In this document: in pieces, positions 54,631 through 64,000 of the stretch | Position numbering within the stretch: the stretch's first letter is position 1 | Layout of the letters: each line of letters starts with the position of its first letter | Origin: Salinimicrobium tongyeongense | GTDB taxonomy: Bacteria; Bacteroidota; Bacteroidia; Flavobacteriales; Flavobacteriaceae | DNA length: 64,000 nucleotides | Direction: 5' to 3' | Assembly: GCF_026109735.1 (NCBI RefSeq) | Contig: NZ_CP069620.1 | Coordinates: 1-64,000, forward strand | The notes under the pieces: model-generated | Told to the model about the DNA's origin: nothing | The model's database searches: none | The model's input: only the letters and a program-made list of their open reading frames with translations | Position numbers and translations under genes: made by a program

Positions 54631-55386
54631 TTAAATTCCCAGCTTTTCCAGGAATGGTTTTTTCTGGGCCTTGCTGGTATGAAGGAGTCGGCCGTCGGCC
54701 ATTTTTGCATCAATTTCACCATATTCAGAATGCACCAGCTCTTTCACGTGATCAAGGTTGACAATTGCAGAACGATGAATTCTGAAGAACAGGTTGGGAT
54801 CGAGGATTTCGTCAAGGGCACAGAGGGATTCCCTGAGCAAATATTTGTGGTTCGGAGTGTAAATTTCGGCATAACAGCCCGAGGATATGATGTACAGAAT
54901 ATCCCGTGGATCTAACAGAATGGTGGTATTTCCCTGCTTCACCGGGATTTTAAAGATTGTGCCGGTAGAGCGGTTGTTGTAAAAACCCAGCAGATTCTGG
55001 ATCTTTTCGTCTATGTCTAATTCTTTGGGCAGCCCCGTATTTAATATTTTTGAAACGGTTTTATAGAACCGCTCTTCTTTAAAAGGTTTTAAGAGCAGAT
55101 CGCAGGCATTGGCGTCAAAAGCTTTACAGGCATCGGGAGTATTAGCAGAGAGAAGGATGATGACCGGCCGGGGAACAATCCTAATTTTATCGAGCACACT
55201 AAAGCCGTCCATATCTTTAAGCTCCAAATCCAGAAAAATCACCTGGGGTTTTAGGGAGTTGATTTGCTCAACGGCAGATATTCCACTAGAACATTCTCCC
55301 AAAACTTCTATTTCCGGAACCTTGTTGAGAAGGTTGATCACCCGCTTTCTCGCGAGGGCTTCATCGTCTATTATTAAAGCTTTCAA
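54631..55386 (-). CDS. LytTR-family response regulator
   Basis: The 251-residue protein has a receiver domain (1-120, with the phospho-Asp in VIFLDLELKD near 54 and the acidic pair IIDDE at 5-9) and a C-terminal LytTR DNA-binding domain (about 145-245, FFRIHRSAIVNLDHVKEL near 203). No histidine kinase is adjacent, so it is an orphan here. A perfect -7 box TAAATTTG (55416-55423, minus strand) precedes it. Confidence 0.93.
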   Translation of the reverse strand: MKALIIDDEALARKRVINLLNKVPEIEVLGECSSGISAVEQINSLKPQVIFLDLELKDMDGFSVLDKIRIVPRPVIILLSANTPDACKAFDANACDLLLKPFKEERFYKTVSKILNTGLPKELDIDEKIQNLLGFYNNRSTGTIFKIPVKQGNTTILLDPRDILYIISSGCYAEIYTPNHKYLLRESLCALDEILDPNLFFRIHRSAIVNLDHVKELVHSEYGEIDAKMADGRLLHTSKAQKKPFLEKLGI

Positions 55387-55570
55387 AGGGCGAAGCTTTT
55401 TTGAAATTACTTCTTCAAATTTACGTTTTTTGCCCCTAAAATGGAAGAAACAGGACAGAAAAAACCTTTTAATTTTGCCCTTTTTGGCTGTTAAAAATCA
55501 AAGAATATGTAGTGCTAAACCTGGAACTTACAGCGTAATCGTTGCACGGGAAAAGGGGCTAGATAACTTC

Positions 55571-55592
55571 GCCTGCCTAACGGCAGGCAGGC
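55571..55592. repeat. GCCTGCC palindromic repeat
   Basis: GCCTGCC (55571-55577), a 4-base loop and GGCAGGC (55582-55588), followed by another AGGC. Such CCTGCC palindromes are interspersed in many Bacteroidota genomes; only this copy was noticed in the window. Confidence 0.6.
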
Positions 55593-55652
55593 TGCAAGAA
55601 CCCCTTGCCTCCTGTAAAGTTTATTTAACTCGACAATACTGATAAAAAATTT

Positions 55653-55750
55653 GAGACTGTCAAAAAAGCCATTCACACCCCTTCATCCCTGCTATTGCAG
55701 AGACCCTGCACCTTTACAGGTGCAAAATGAATTTCTTCTTTGGCAGTCTC
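55653..55750 (-). terminator. Long nested stem terminator of the secreted protein gene
   Basis: GAGACTGTCAAA (55653-55664) pairs with TTTGGCAGTCTC (55739-55750), 12 bp with one G-U, around an inner 7-bp hairpin TGCACCT/AGGTGCA (55707-55713/55718-55724). On the minus strand it is followed by AAATTTTTT. It is built like the long terminator at 13880-14010. Confidence 0.6.
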
Positions 55751-55774
55751 TATTCGAGCCTCAACTATCAACTT

Positions 55775-56326
55775 TTAAATGCTCGCAACTTCTACAGCTT
55801 CTGAGTCGTTTACAGCTATTTTCAGGTTTTGTACCTCATCACCTTTTTCAAGACGGATTTTGTAGTATTCTTCCTGCACAATTCCTTTTCTACCTTTTGC
55901 AACATGCACATTACGGGTCATGTTCCAGCCTTTATACTGACGGTAAACTTCCTTTTGCAGATCTATAGGCAAAAGCACATCTTTTAACCTGTAGGAAAGC
56001 ATGAGGAGATTTCCTTCCTTGCAGTATTTGGCCTTCATTTTACCTTTGGTACTTTTTATCTCTAACTGGTAATGTCTGTTCTTATCATCCCGAACGAGAT
56101 CAAGAAAAGCTTCTATATTACAATGTTTTTCGAGAAAAGCGACGGGGTCTTCTTCAAATTCTCCTGCGTATTTTTCTTCAACTTTAAATATGTAATCGGC
56201 CCCGTCTACGGTAACTTCCGGTAACAAAGGCTCGAATCCCACACGGGCTTCACCCAGTTCGGTAAATTGCGCGTTAAGGATTCCTGCCCACATTAAAACG
56301 ACAAGGGAAATAAAAAATCTTTTCAT
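55775..56326 (-). CDS. Secreted protein of unknown function
   Basis: The 183-residue protein has a signal peptide (about 1-19, ending ILNAQ) and a mature domain rich in Lys and Glu, with FLEKHCNIEAFLDLVRDD (about 64-81) and the C-terminal EEYYKIRLEKGDEVQNLKIAV, a pattern like small Bacteroidota PepSY-like or BLIP-like domains. No family was assigned. It stands alone and ends at a long terminator structure. Confidence 0.78.
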   Translation of the reverse strand: MKRFFISLVVLMWAGILNAQFTELGEARVGFEPLLPEVTVDGADYIFKVEEKYAGEFEEDPVAFLEKHCNIEAFLDLVRDDKNRHYQLEIKSTKGKMKAKYCKEGNLLMLSYRLKDVLLPIDLQKEVYRQYKGWNMTRNVHVAKGRKGIVQEEYYKIRLEKGDEVQNLKIAVNDSEAVEVASI

Positions 56327-56679
56327 GACAACAGCTTTAAATGGTTACTATTACAACGTTTTCGCTTTAGCTTTTTAACGTTAGAATTTTGGGCAAATTT
56401 ACGGCAGAAAACGCCCTTTTTGAGGGCTAATGATATCAACAGCCCGAAAGCTGTAACCGGTAACCACAAAGAGTATATGAAAATTGAATTAACGAAAACG
56501 AATTCGTGGATAAAAAAAACAAGTTCTACAGGGCCGGCAAATACTCCTTTTTTTAAAAAAAAATTTTCAAGGAAGCTCTTTTCAGGATTAAAAACTGAGA
56601 TATGATTCTGCTAATTTACGGAGGCTTTAGATTTAACCTTCAGCCACTTTTTCTTTGCTGGCTTAGACCTTTAAACAAG
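56327..56679. other. Gene-free region upstream of the secreted protein gene
   Basis: No gene was seen on either strand. Reading frames that cover the adjacent tRNA are chance. The region is A/T-rich, with homopolymer runs near 56550-56570. Confidence 0.5.
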
Positions 56680-56705
56680 AAAAGCGATGCCTTCGCACCG
56701 CTTTT
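56680..56705 (-). terminator. Terminator of the tRNA-Pro gene
   Basis: AAAAGCGATGC (56680-56690) and GCACCGCTTTT (56695-56705) form an 11-bp stem with one G-U pair and a 4-base loop. On the minus strand it ends in TTTTCTT. It lies 9 bases after the tRNA. Confidence 0.85.
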
Positions 56706-56713
56706 TAAACTTG

Positions 56714-56787
56714 TCGGGATGACAGGATTTGAACCTGCGACCCTACGCCCCCCAGACGTATACGCTACCGGACTGCGCCACATCCCG
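56714..56787 (-). tRNA. tRNA-Pro (anticodon GGG)
   Basis: A 74-base cloverleaf on the minus strand. The acceptor stem is CGGGATG with CATCCCG and discriminator A, the T arm GCAGG-TTCAAAT-CCTGT, and the anticodon loop CTGGGGG with anticodon GGG at 56751-56753. The 3' CCA is not encoded. It reads CCC/CCU proline codons. Confidence 0.95.
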
Positions 56788-56993
56788 AATTGGAAGTGCA
56801 AATTAAGCAGCTTATTTCCAATTTTCAAAGGGAAAATGAGCTTTTTCCAAGTCTTTCTTTTCACTGTACTAATTATAGATCGCAAATGAACAGAAAATGA
56901 GGCCAGTACTCACGGCAGGCTTTTGTGTCATTTTTAATTCGTATTCAAAATTTTGCCTTAGTTTAGCTTCTTTGTCTAAAGAAGCCTCCCAAT

Positions 56994-58700
56994 ATGAAGA
57001 AGTACTTCGTTTTTTTCCTGTTGATTTTCCTTCAGCATTCCTGCAAAAGTCCGAAAGAACCTCAAACTTTATCCATTTCAGCAGAAAGCGGCTTAATTGC
57101 CGAACATGCAATGGTTGTTTCGGCACGCAAAGAAGCTTCAGAAATAGGCCTGGAGATCATTAAACAGGGTGGTAATGCCTTTGATGCCATGGTGGCTACA
57201 GAGATGGCTTTGGCGGTGGCATATCCATACGCGGGTAATCTTGGAGGTGGCGGCTTCATGGTGTACCGGCTCAACAATGGCGAATCTGGCGCCCTCGATT
57301 TTCGGGAAAAAGCCCCACTGCGCTCTCACCGGAATATGTACCTGGACAGCATTGGGAAGGTAGCTCCTCAAAAAAGCCGTTTTGGGAGCATGGCTGTGGG
57401 AGTGCCGGGAACTGTGGCCGGAATTTTTGCCGTACATGAAAAATTTGGCAGCCTGCCCATGAAACACATCCTGGCACCGGTGATCAAACTGGCGCAAACT
57501 GGCTTTGTGGTCACTCCTAAACAGGCAGCTTCTCTCGCGCAGCACAAAAATGCCATCGTTAAAGCCAATCATCAAAATATACTTTTCGCCAAAGCTCATG
57601 ATGCAGGAGACAGCATAAAAAATCCTGCTTTGGCTGCAACCCTTAAAAGACTTGCTGCAAATGGCAGGGAAGAATTCTATTCGGGTGAAACTGCGAAAAA
57701 ATTAGTGCAATTTCTTCAAAAGAAAGGCGGAATCATCAGCATGGAAGATCTTGCCGCTTACCATGTAAAATGGCGTGATCCTGTAATCTTCCAATATGAT
57801 GACCTTAGGGTGCTCTCCATGTCTCCTCCCTCAAGTGGCGGCATTGTGATGGGACAAATCATGAAGATGATTGAACCTTATCCGCTGCACGAGTATGGGC
57901 ATAATTCAGTAAAAGCCATTCAGGTACTCACGGAAGCAGAACGAAGAGCCTATGCCGATAGAAGTTTTTTCCTGGGGGATCCCGATTTTGTTGAAATCCC
58001 CACAGAAAACCTTCTGAGTGATGAGTACCTGAATGAACGCATGAGCAGCTTCAGCTTTAAAAAAGCAACTCCTTCCGAAGAAATTGGCCACGGAAATATT
58101 CAGCTTACAGAAAGTATGGAAACCACCCACTACTCTATTGTTGATGCCGAAGGGAACGCGGTTTCGGTCACTACTACCTTAAACGGGGCCTACGGGTCGA
58201 AACTTTATGTAGATGAACTGGGCTTTTTTCTCAATAATGAAATGGACGATTTTAGCGCAAAACCGGGAGTGCCTAATATGTTTGGGCTCATTGGGGCCGA
58301 AGCCAATGCCATAGCCCCCGAAAAGAGAATGCTTAGCTCCATGACGCCTACTATAGTTGAAAAAGAAGGCCGGCTGTGGATGGTTCTTGGTTCTCCGGGA
58401 GGTTCTACTATTATCACCTCGGTAATGCAAACCATTCTGAATGTTTCTGAGTTTGGCATGGGTATGCAGCAGGCGGTGAATGCGCCGCGTTTCCACCACC
58501 AGTGGCTACCCGATGAAGTGCGTTTTGAACCCCATGCTTTCTCCGAAACCACCCTCGGTTCCCTGCGCAAAAAGGGCTATCATATTGAAGTGGGAGAATC
58601 GACCATTATAGGCAAAGTAGACGCCATACTGGTCTTGCCAAGCGGCAAACTCGAAGCCGGAGCCGATCGCCGCGGGGATGATGCAGCAGCAGGTTTTTAA
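56994..58700 (+). CDS. ggt: Gamma-glutamyltransferase
   Basis: The enzyme cleaves gamma-glutamyl bonds of glutathione and related peptides in the periplasm or at the surface. The 568-residue precursor has a lipoprotein signal ending LQHSC near residue 17. It should self-cleave before Thr377 (ETTHYSIVD), whose hydroxyl is the nucleophile of the small subunit. Other motifs are GNLGGGGFMVYR near 82 and MLSSMTPTIV near 446. It is a single gene. Confidence 0.95.
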   Translation: MKKYFVFFLLIFLQHSCKSPKEPQTLSISAESGLIAEHAMVVSARKEASEIGLEIIKQGGNAFDAMVATEMALAVAYPYAGNLGGGGFMVYRLNNGESGALDFREKAPLRSHRNMYLDSIGKVAPQKSRFGSMAVGVPGTVAGIFAVHEKFGSLPMKHILAPVIKLAQTGFVVTPKQAASLAQHKNAIVKANHQNILFAKAHDAGDSIKNPALAATLKRLAANGREEFYSGETAKKLVQFLQKKGGIISMEDLAAYHVKWRDPVIFQYDDLRVLSMSPPSSGGIVMGQIMKMIEPYPLHEYGHNSVKAIQVLTEAERRAYADRSFFLGDPDFVEIPTENLLSDEYLNERMSSFSFKKATPSEEIGHGNIQLTESMETTHYSIVDAEGNAVSVTTTLNGAYGSKLYVDELGFFLNNEMDDFSAKPGVPNMFGLIGAEANAIAPEKRMLSSMTPTIVEKEGRLWMVLGSPGGSTIITSVMQTILNVSEFGMGMQQAVNAPRFHHQWLPDEVRFEPHAFSETTLGSLRKKGYHIEVGESTIIGKVDAILVLPSGKLEAGADRRGDDAAAGF

Positions 58701-58939
58701 AGCCTTATCGTTGAGTTTATCAAATATTAATGGGCTACGGAAATTAGAGTGGAGTCAAGGAACTAATGCAACTACACCCGAAGCTATAAAAGTTTTTTTA
58801 AAACTGTGCAAAACCCAAAGGTTTTAAATATTTTCACAGAGTAGTTTATAAATACATACATTGAATAAGAAGAAAATTTACTTCAGTAAAAAACACTAAC
58901 TGTATTTTTCACAACAACAACAACAGCTTACACAGTAAA

Positions 58940-59800
58940 ATGAATAAAATTCAGGTCGGTTTTTTAATGTCTTATGATTACCGGTTACTCAAAACCTCCC
59001 TTCCATTGGTGTACAGCGACGCCGATGCTATCTTCATTGCACTCGATAAGGATTTAAGAACCTGGACGGGCAGCAAATTTGAGGTTGAAAATGCCTTTTT
59101 TGACTGGCTTGATACTTTCGACACAGAAAATAAGATCAGTATTTACAGGGATGATTTTTTCCTGCCTAACCTCTCACCTATGGAAAATGAGGTAAGAGAA
59201 CGAAAACTGCTCGCGTCAAAAATGGGAATTGGAAACTGGCTTATCCAAATAGATGCTGATGAGTATTTCGTTGATTTTAAAAATTTTGCTGAAGCCCTGA
59301 GATTGCGCAACTCTTATCTCAAAAACCCCAAAAAGAACCAGATCCAGATTGCAGGTTACTACATCAACCTTTATAAATACACCGAAAAAGGCATTTTATA
59401 TGTATCAAAAGCCCGAAATCAAAAATTCGCCACCAATTATCCCAGTTACCGGACCGGAAGAAACACCAGGCAAAGGGTGATCTACGTTCCGAACATTGTG
59501 ATACACGAATGCCTGTCGCGAACCGAAGAGGAAATCAAAACAAAATTTACCAACTGGGGCCATTCCCACCAGGTAAATACAGAAGCTTTTCTCGCAAAGT
59601 GGAAAAAGATCAACGCATCTAATTACAGGGAATTTGAAGATCTTTTTTATCTCGAACCCGAAAAGTGGAAAAGGCTCGATTATACAGAAGGTGAGAATAT
59701 GACTGAAATTATTTCAAACCTCAACTCCTTAGAATTATTACCCTCCAAAACCCACATTTTAAGCAAGAATTTTGGACAGTGGTTTAAATTCTTATTTTAA
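58940..59800 (+). CDS. Glycosyltransferase, family 2-like
   Basis: The 286-residue cytoplasmic protein lacks a signal peptide. The likely nucleotide-sugar/metal motif is QIDADEYF (DAD near 108), after LLASKMGIGNWL, as in GT2-like enzymes that carry an ADE-type DxD. The rest is basic and aromatic-rich. The acceptor is unknown; it could be a surface glycan. It is followed after 26 bases by the acetolactate decarboxylase gene, an unusual pairing. Confidence 0.75.
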   Translation: MNKIQVGFLMSYDYRLLKTSLPLVYSDADAIFIALDKDLRTWTGSKFEVENAFFDWLDTFDTENKISIYRDDFFLPNLSPMENEVRERKLLASKMGIGNWLIQIDADEYFVDFKNFAEALRLRNSYLKNPKKNQIQIAGYYINLYKYTEKGILYVSKARNQKFATNYPSYRTGRNTRQRVIYVPNIVIHECLSRTEEEIKTKFTNWGHSHQVNTEAFLAKWKKINASNYREFEDLFYLEPEKWKRLDYTEGENMTEIISNLNSLELLPSKTHILSKNFGQWFKFLF

Positions 59801-59826
59801 ACAAAACTCTTCTCATACCTGAAAAC

Positions 59827-60552
59827 ATGACATTAAAAAAACAATTTATTACATTGCTCGCGTTCAGCGCACTAAGTTGCCTTTCTCCAAAAAAGGAAAC
59901 CTTTAAAGATCATGCTCCGGGGATCAGGGTTGTTGGTGCGATGAGAAATGTAATGCACAAAGGCGATATGACCGATAAGGTTGCGCTGGATACGATTTCC
60001 AGCCGAAAAGGCCTTTACGGGCTTGGCCCTCTTAGCCATCTTAAGGGGGAACTGCTTATCAACAACGGGAAAAGCTATATTTCAAAAGTTTCTGAAAATT
60101 GGGGTATGGAAGTGACGCAAAGCTACAAGGCGGCGTCGCCCTTCTTTGTGTATGCAAAGGTCGAGGAATGGGAAGAAATAATATTGCCCCACACTATTAC
60201 AACAATTAAGGATGTGGAAAAATTCATTGAGGAAAAAACATCCAAAACTACTGCAGCTTTTGCCTTTAAACTGGAAGGAGAAGTAGCCTATGCAAGAATC
60301 CATGTGCTAAACCTGCCCGAAGGAACAAAGGTTTCGTCCCCGTCCGAAGCCCACCAGGGGCAAATTGATTATGAAATAAAGGATGAGGAAGCCGAAATTG
60401 TGGGCTTTTATTCTACTTCCCACCAGGGGGTTTTTACGCATCACGATTCTAATGTACACATGCACCTAATTACTGCCAATGAGCGAAAAATGGGCCATTT
60501 GGATGACCTCAGGATCAAGAAGATGAAGTTGTATCTTCCTGCTGAAAGTTAG
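59827..60552 (+). CDS. Alpha-acetolactate decarboxylase with a lipoprotein-like signal
   Basis: The enzyme converts acetolactate to acetoin. The 241-residue protein matches the BudA/AlsD fold, with GLYGLGPLSHLKGELLINNGKSY near 66 and the metal ligand block FTHHDSNVHMHL near 201, followed by GHLDDL. The N-terminus has a hydrophobic segment ending LSALSC near residue 17, suggesting export as a lipoprotein. Classical BudA is cytoplasmic, although an exported form is known in Brevibacillus. No acetolactate synthase lies nearby. Confidence 0.85.
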   Translation: MTLKKQFITLLAFSALSCLSPKKETFKDHAPGIRVVGAMRNVMHKGDMTDKVALDTISSRKGLYGLGPLSHLKGELLINNGKSYISKVSENWGMEVTQSYKAASPFFVYAKVEEWEEIILPHTITTIKDVEKFIEEKTSKTTAAFAFKLEGEVAYARIHVLNLPEGTKVSSPSEAHQGQIDYEIKDEEAEIVGFYSTSHQGVFTHHDSNVHMHLITANERKMGHLDDLRIKKMKLYLPAES

Positions 60553-60624
60553 CCTGAACACCTGTAAATTTTCTGAAAAAGTTTCAGGAATACCTGTCAA
60601 AAGGGCCATTTCTGGCTCCTGTTT

Positions 60625-60840
60625 TTAGTTTCCGTTAGTAGTAAAACAACCCTCGGTGGCCCAGGAAGAAGCGGGCTTTGAATTGGGGTACCATTCTGTG
60701 GCGGCCGGCTCTTCATGAGGATTTAAAAAGCCAGATTGCCCTCCTCCTTTTGCACTGGCGGCAGCCTCATTCTGATTCGTGTCAACACAAAAAAGGGAAC
60801 AAAAAAGGGCAGTAATTACAGCAACAATAAACTTTTCCAT
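60625..60840 (-). CDS. Small putative secreted protein
   Basis: From MEKFIVAVITALFCSLFC the protein has 71 residues, with a signal-like N-terminus followed by a Gly/Ser/Ala-rich, Trp-containing tail (EWYPNSKPASSWATEGCF) and a final Cys. No family was recognised. A longer frame to 60942 is open but adds unlikely residues. It is called because of the good signal peptide; it may still be chance. Confidence 0.45.
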   Translation of the reverse strand: MEKFIVAVITALFCSLFCVDTNQNEAAASAKGGGQSGFLNPHEEPAATEWYPNSKPASSWATEGCFTTNGN

Positions 60841-61243
60841 CAGTCTGGAATTTGGAATTAACATTTGTTTGCCGTAGGGAAGCGAGCCAAATGTAACAAT
60901 TAACTTTTTATTAGGAAAACGGATTTCCGTATAAGGTGTCAAAAATGAGCTTTTTAGGAATTATTTTTTAAAGAACAACTGTAGTATCTCATCAGAACAC
61001 AACTTTCCCGCGTCTTCAGGATATACTTCAGCTATCTGTTAGAAGTTAATCTCCTTCAGTATTGCTGAATTTTTTACTGAATAAAAATCGGTTCTGATAC
61101 TTCGGAAATTCATCCGGTTACAGGCATTTTCTGGCAGCGGAACTTTTTCCGAAGAAAAATTTTTCAAGAGGGCTTTTTCAATCTGAAGTATTTATCGTAA
61201 TATTACAATGAATATAAAAAGCGTTTTTCCAAACTATATAAAT
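60841..61243. other. Gene-free stretch before arsM
   Basis: No gene was seen in these 403 bases. It contains two CTTCGGAA-type words and A/T-rich hairpins, but no perfect -7 box for arsM could be placed. Confidence 0.45.
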
Positions 61244-62134
61244 ATGAACAGAGATCAGGAATTAAAGAATTCGGTGAGAGAGCGGTACGCAAAAATTGCC
61301 GAACAGGGAAAAGCAGAGAACGCTGCTTCCTGCTGCGGTGCCACAACACCATCGAACAAGGTCTACAATATTATGATGGACGATTACACCGGAACCGGCG
61401 GGTATGTTGAAGAGGCCGACCTGGGCCTTGGCTGCGGACTCCCCACCCAATATGCGGGTATTAAAAAAGGCGATACCGTGATAGACCTTGGGTCGGGTGC
61501 CGGAAACGACTGCTTTGTAGCCCGTCACGAGACCGGGCCAGAAGGTAAAGTGATTGGGATTGATTTTACTCCTGCAATGATCGCTAAAGCCCGCACCAAT
61601 GCCGATAAACTTGGTTTTAACAATGTGGAGTTCAGAGAAGGAGATATTGACAACATGCCTGTGAACGAAAACAGCGCCGATGTGATTGTAAGCAACTGCG
61701 TTCTCAACCTGGTGCCCGATAAACCTAAGGTAATTAAAGAGATCTACAGAGTTTTAAAGCCCGGAGGTCACTTCAGCATTTCGGATATTGTACTGGTAGG
61801 TGAACTTCCCGGTGCACTTCGCGAAGATGCCGAAATGTATGCCGGCTGTGTGGCCGGGGCCATTCAAAAAGAAGATTACCTGCAGCACATAAAGGATGCA
61901 GGTTTCAAAAATGTCATTCTTCAGAAAGAAAAAACCATCACTATCCCAGATGACATTCTTGGGAAATACCTTTCAGCACAAGAAATAGGAGAATTTAATA
62001 AAGGAGCAACGGGCATCTTTAGTATTACGGTTTATGCAGAAAAACCGGGTGCTGTAAAAGATAAACCGAAATTAAAAATGGCAGACCTGCAATCGCAGGG
62101 AGCATGTTGTACTCCCGATTCTGGTTGTTGCTGA
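61244..62134 (+). CDS. arsM: Arsenite methyltransferase
   Basis: ArsM methylates arsenite to mono-, di- and trimethyl forms with SAM. From MNRDQELKNSVRERYAKI the protein has 296 residues, with the class I SAM motif VIDLGSGAGNDC near 83. The As(III)-binding cysteines lie in LGLGCGLP (near 66) and MYAGCVAGA (near 205), with CC near 30 and at the C-terminus (GACC, GCC). An earlier ATG at 61208 adds 12 residues. There is no arsR beside it, so control is unknown. Confidence 0.93.
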   Translation: MNRDQELKNSVRERYAKIAEQGKAENAASCCGATTPSNKVYNIMMDDYTGTGGYVEEADLGLGCGLPTQYAGIKKGDTVIDLGSGAGNDCFVARHETGPEGKVIGIDFTPAMIAKARTNADKLGFNNVEFREGDIDNMPVNENSADVIVSNCVLNLVPDKPKVIKEIYRVLKPGGHFSISDIVLVGELPGALREDAEMYAGCVAGAIQKEDYLQHIKDAGFKNVILQKEKTITIPDDILGKYLSAQEIGEFNKGATGIFSITVYAEKPGAVKDKPKLKMADLQSQGACCTPDSGCC

Positions 62135-62139
62135 TAATG

Positions 62140-62177
62140 AAAATCTGCGCAGAATGCTCATATTTTGCGCAGATTTT
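62140..62177. terminator. Bidirectional terminator between arsM and the cupin gene
   Basis: AAAATCTGCGCA (62140-62151) and TGCGCAGATTTT (62166-62177) form a 12-bp stem with a 14-base loop, and T tracts follow on the plus strand. It lies between two convergent genes. Confidence 0.88.
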
Positions 62178-62185
62178 GATCTTTT

Positions 62186-62530
62186 TTAAGATTGATCGGC
62201 CACACTTTTCACCCTTTCGGCAGTATCAGATTTTGACAGCGTGAGCCGCACAATACTGTCTTCCTCGGCCTTGAGATCGTGAGGTATATCGCCTTCCAGG
62301 GAAAGAAGGTCTCCTTTACGTATGCGGTGCAATTCGCCGTTCACTCCAAAATTTATGGCACCCTCAAAAAGTTCCACCACAATGGGATAAGGAGTTTTAT
62401 GTTCTTTCATGACCTGGCCTTTTTTCATAGCTATTCTTATTTCCCTGCTGCTATCGGTATCCAGCAGTACCTTTACCGCAGGTTTTTGATCATTGTATTC
62501 GAGATCTTTAAGTAAAGAAGCAGTTTTCAT
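62186..62530 (-). CDS. Small cupin-domain protein
   Basis: The 114-residue cytoplasmic protein is a single cupin barrel with the two motifs GQVMKEHKTPYPIVVELFEG (near 38) and GDLLSLEGDIPHDLKAEED (near 73). The first motif has only one of the usual two His, so metal binding is uncertain. The function of such short cupins is unknown. It is convergent with arsM. Confidence 0.85.
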   Translation of the reverse strand: MKTASLLKDLEYNDQKPAVKVLLDTDSSREIRIAMKKGQVMKEHKTPYPIVVELFEGAINFGVNGELHRIRKGDLLSLEGDIPHDLKAEEDSIVRLTLSKSDTAERVKSVADQS

Positions 62531-62712
62531 AGTTTATTTTTTCAGTTTAATTCTGAAAGTACAAAAACTTCAGGAGAAGCCGGAATTTAAACAGCATGCT
62601 AACATTTATTTCTGATTTCAATACTTCAGCAGAAGGTATTTTCCTGTGAATTTATTCAGCTTCAGTATCTCTGAAATTCAAAAGAACAAATCAATTTTTT
62701 TCAGAAACAGCA

Positions 62713-62749
62713 ATAAAAAAACCGCTTAAAAATGACATTTTAAGCGGTT
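62713..62749 (-). terminator. Terminator of the GH97 gene
   Basis: AACCGCTTAAAA (62720-62731) and TTTTAAGCGGTT (62738-62749) form a 12-bp stem around a 6-base loop. On the minus strand it is followed by seven T. Its tip has the recurring AAAATGnCATTTT word. Confidence 0.9.
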
Positions 62750-62770
62750 CTTCCGAAGAAATTTTTTCTA

Positions 62771-64000
<1,230 letters not shown>

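Larger units (their letters stand above)
55387..55774. other. Gene-free region with palindromic repeats between the secreted protein and LytTR genes
   Basis: No gene was called. The region holds the LytTR -7 box (55416-55423), a GCCTGCC/GGCAGGC hairpin (55571-55588) inside a 6-bp AAGGGG/CCCCTT dyad (55553-55558/55601-55606), and the large nested structure at 55653-55750. Confidence 0.6.

Noticed and set aside
55109-55642. 177-residue plus-strand frame antisense to the LytTR gene, with a PGTYSVIV-like ending
   Set aside because: The ending recalls adhesin repeats, but the frame is antisense to the response regulator for half its length and has no signal peptide or repeat; coincidence is more likely.
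56602-56889. Reading frames of 81-95 residues on both strands near 56.7 kb
   Set aside because: They read through the tRNA-Pro gene and its terminator, so they are chance frames.

Overview
The window looks like the chromosome start of a marine-type member of the Flavobacteriaceae (Bacteroidota), probably near Gramella, Salinimicrobium or Zunongwangia; the genus is a guess. The evidence is dnaA starting at base 1, promoters with the Bacteroidota -7 box TAnnTTTG, almost no Shine-Dalgarno sequences, many Bacteroidota-typical proteins (SerB-SerA fusion, GH97, DUF3703, two-half YeeE/YedE) and a moderate G+C content. No phage, transposon, CRISPR array or plasmid gene was seen. The last gene (GH97) is cut by the right edge.

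Layout. 1-16 kb is housekeeping: dnaA, a low-molecular-weight phosphatase, an RsmI-like methylase, mltG, a GNAT acetyltransferase, dapF, a Deg protease, a long GAPDH, trmD, rplS, a monomeric NADP-isocitrate dehydrogenase and oxyR. 16-21 kb holds an envelope-stress-like operon (DUF4870, PadR, PspC and an unlisted 45-residue membrane peptide), trxB and a TRIC-like channel. 22-28 kb holds the YeeE/YedE pair and a biotin-dependent acyl-CoA carboxylase (carrier, biotin carboxylase, carboxyltransferase). 28-37.5 kb is a sulfur and low-oxygen block: persulfide dioxygenase-rhodanese, DUF3703, DUF2231, methyltransferases, cytochrome bd oxidase (cydAB), a TauE exporter and a cysteine-rich Crp/Fnr regulator. 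38-50 kb holds an unrecognised 599-residue protein, the serine-biosynthesis fusion, a triple-rhodanese protein, a DASS transporter and an Rrf2-nadA-nadB operon. 50-64 kb is mixed: small membrane proteins, two hemerythrins, a LytTR regulator, tRNA-Pro(GGG), ggt, a glycosyltransferase with a probably exported acetolactate decarboxylase, arsM and a GH97 glycosidase.

The strongest new signal is regulatory. Four promoters (persulfide dioxygenase operon, tauE-cydAB, the 599-residue unknown, and rrf2-nadAB) each carry a Crp/Fnr-type dyad with half-site RTYAY and a 4-bp spacer. In every case its centre lies exactly 36.5 bp upstream of the last base of the -7 box, which is the class II activator position (about -41). 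The Crp/Fnr gene next to tauE, with Cys78, Cys84 and Cys85 in its sensor domain, is the obvious candidate regulator. This suggests a small sulfur/redox regulon that links sulfide handling, bd oxidase, NAD synthesis and an unknown protein. Other signals that the genes do not explain are a switch-like structured element upstream of the isocitrate dehydrogenase, two very long nested terminator structures, and two short DNA words (CAAAAATGGCA and CTTCGGAA) that occur far more often than expected.
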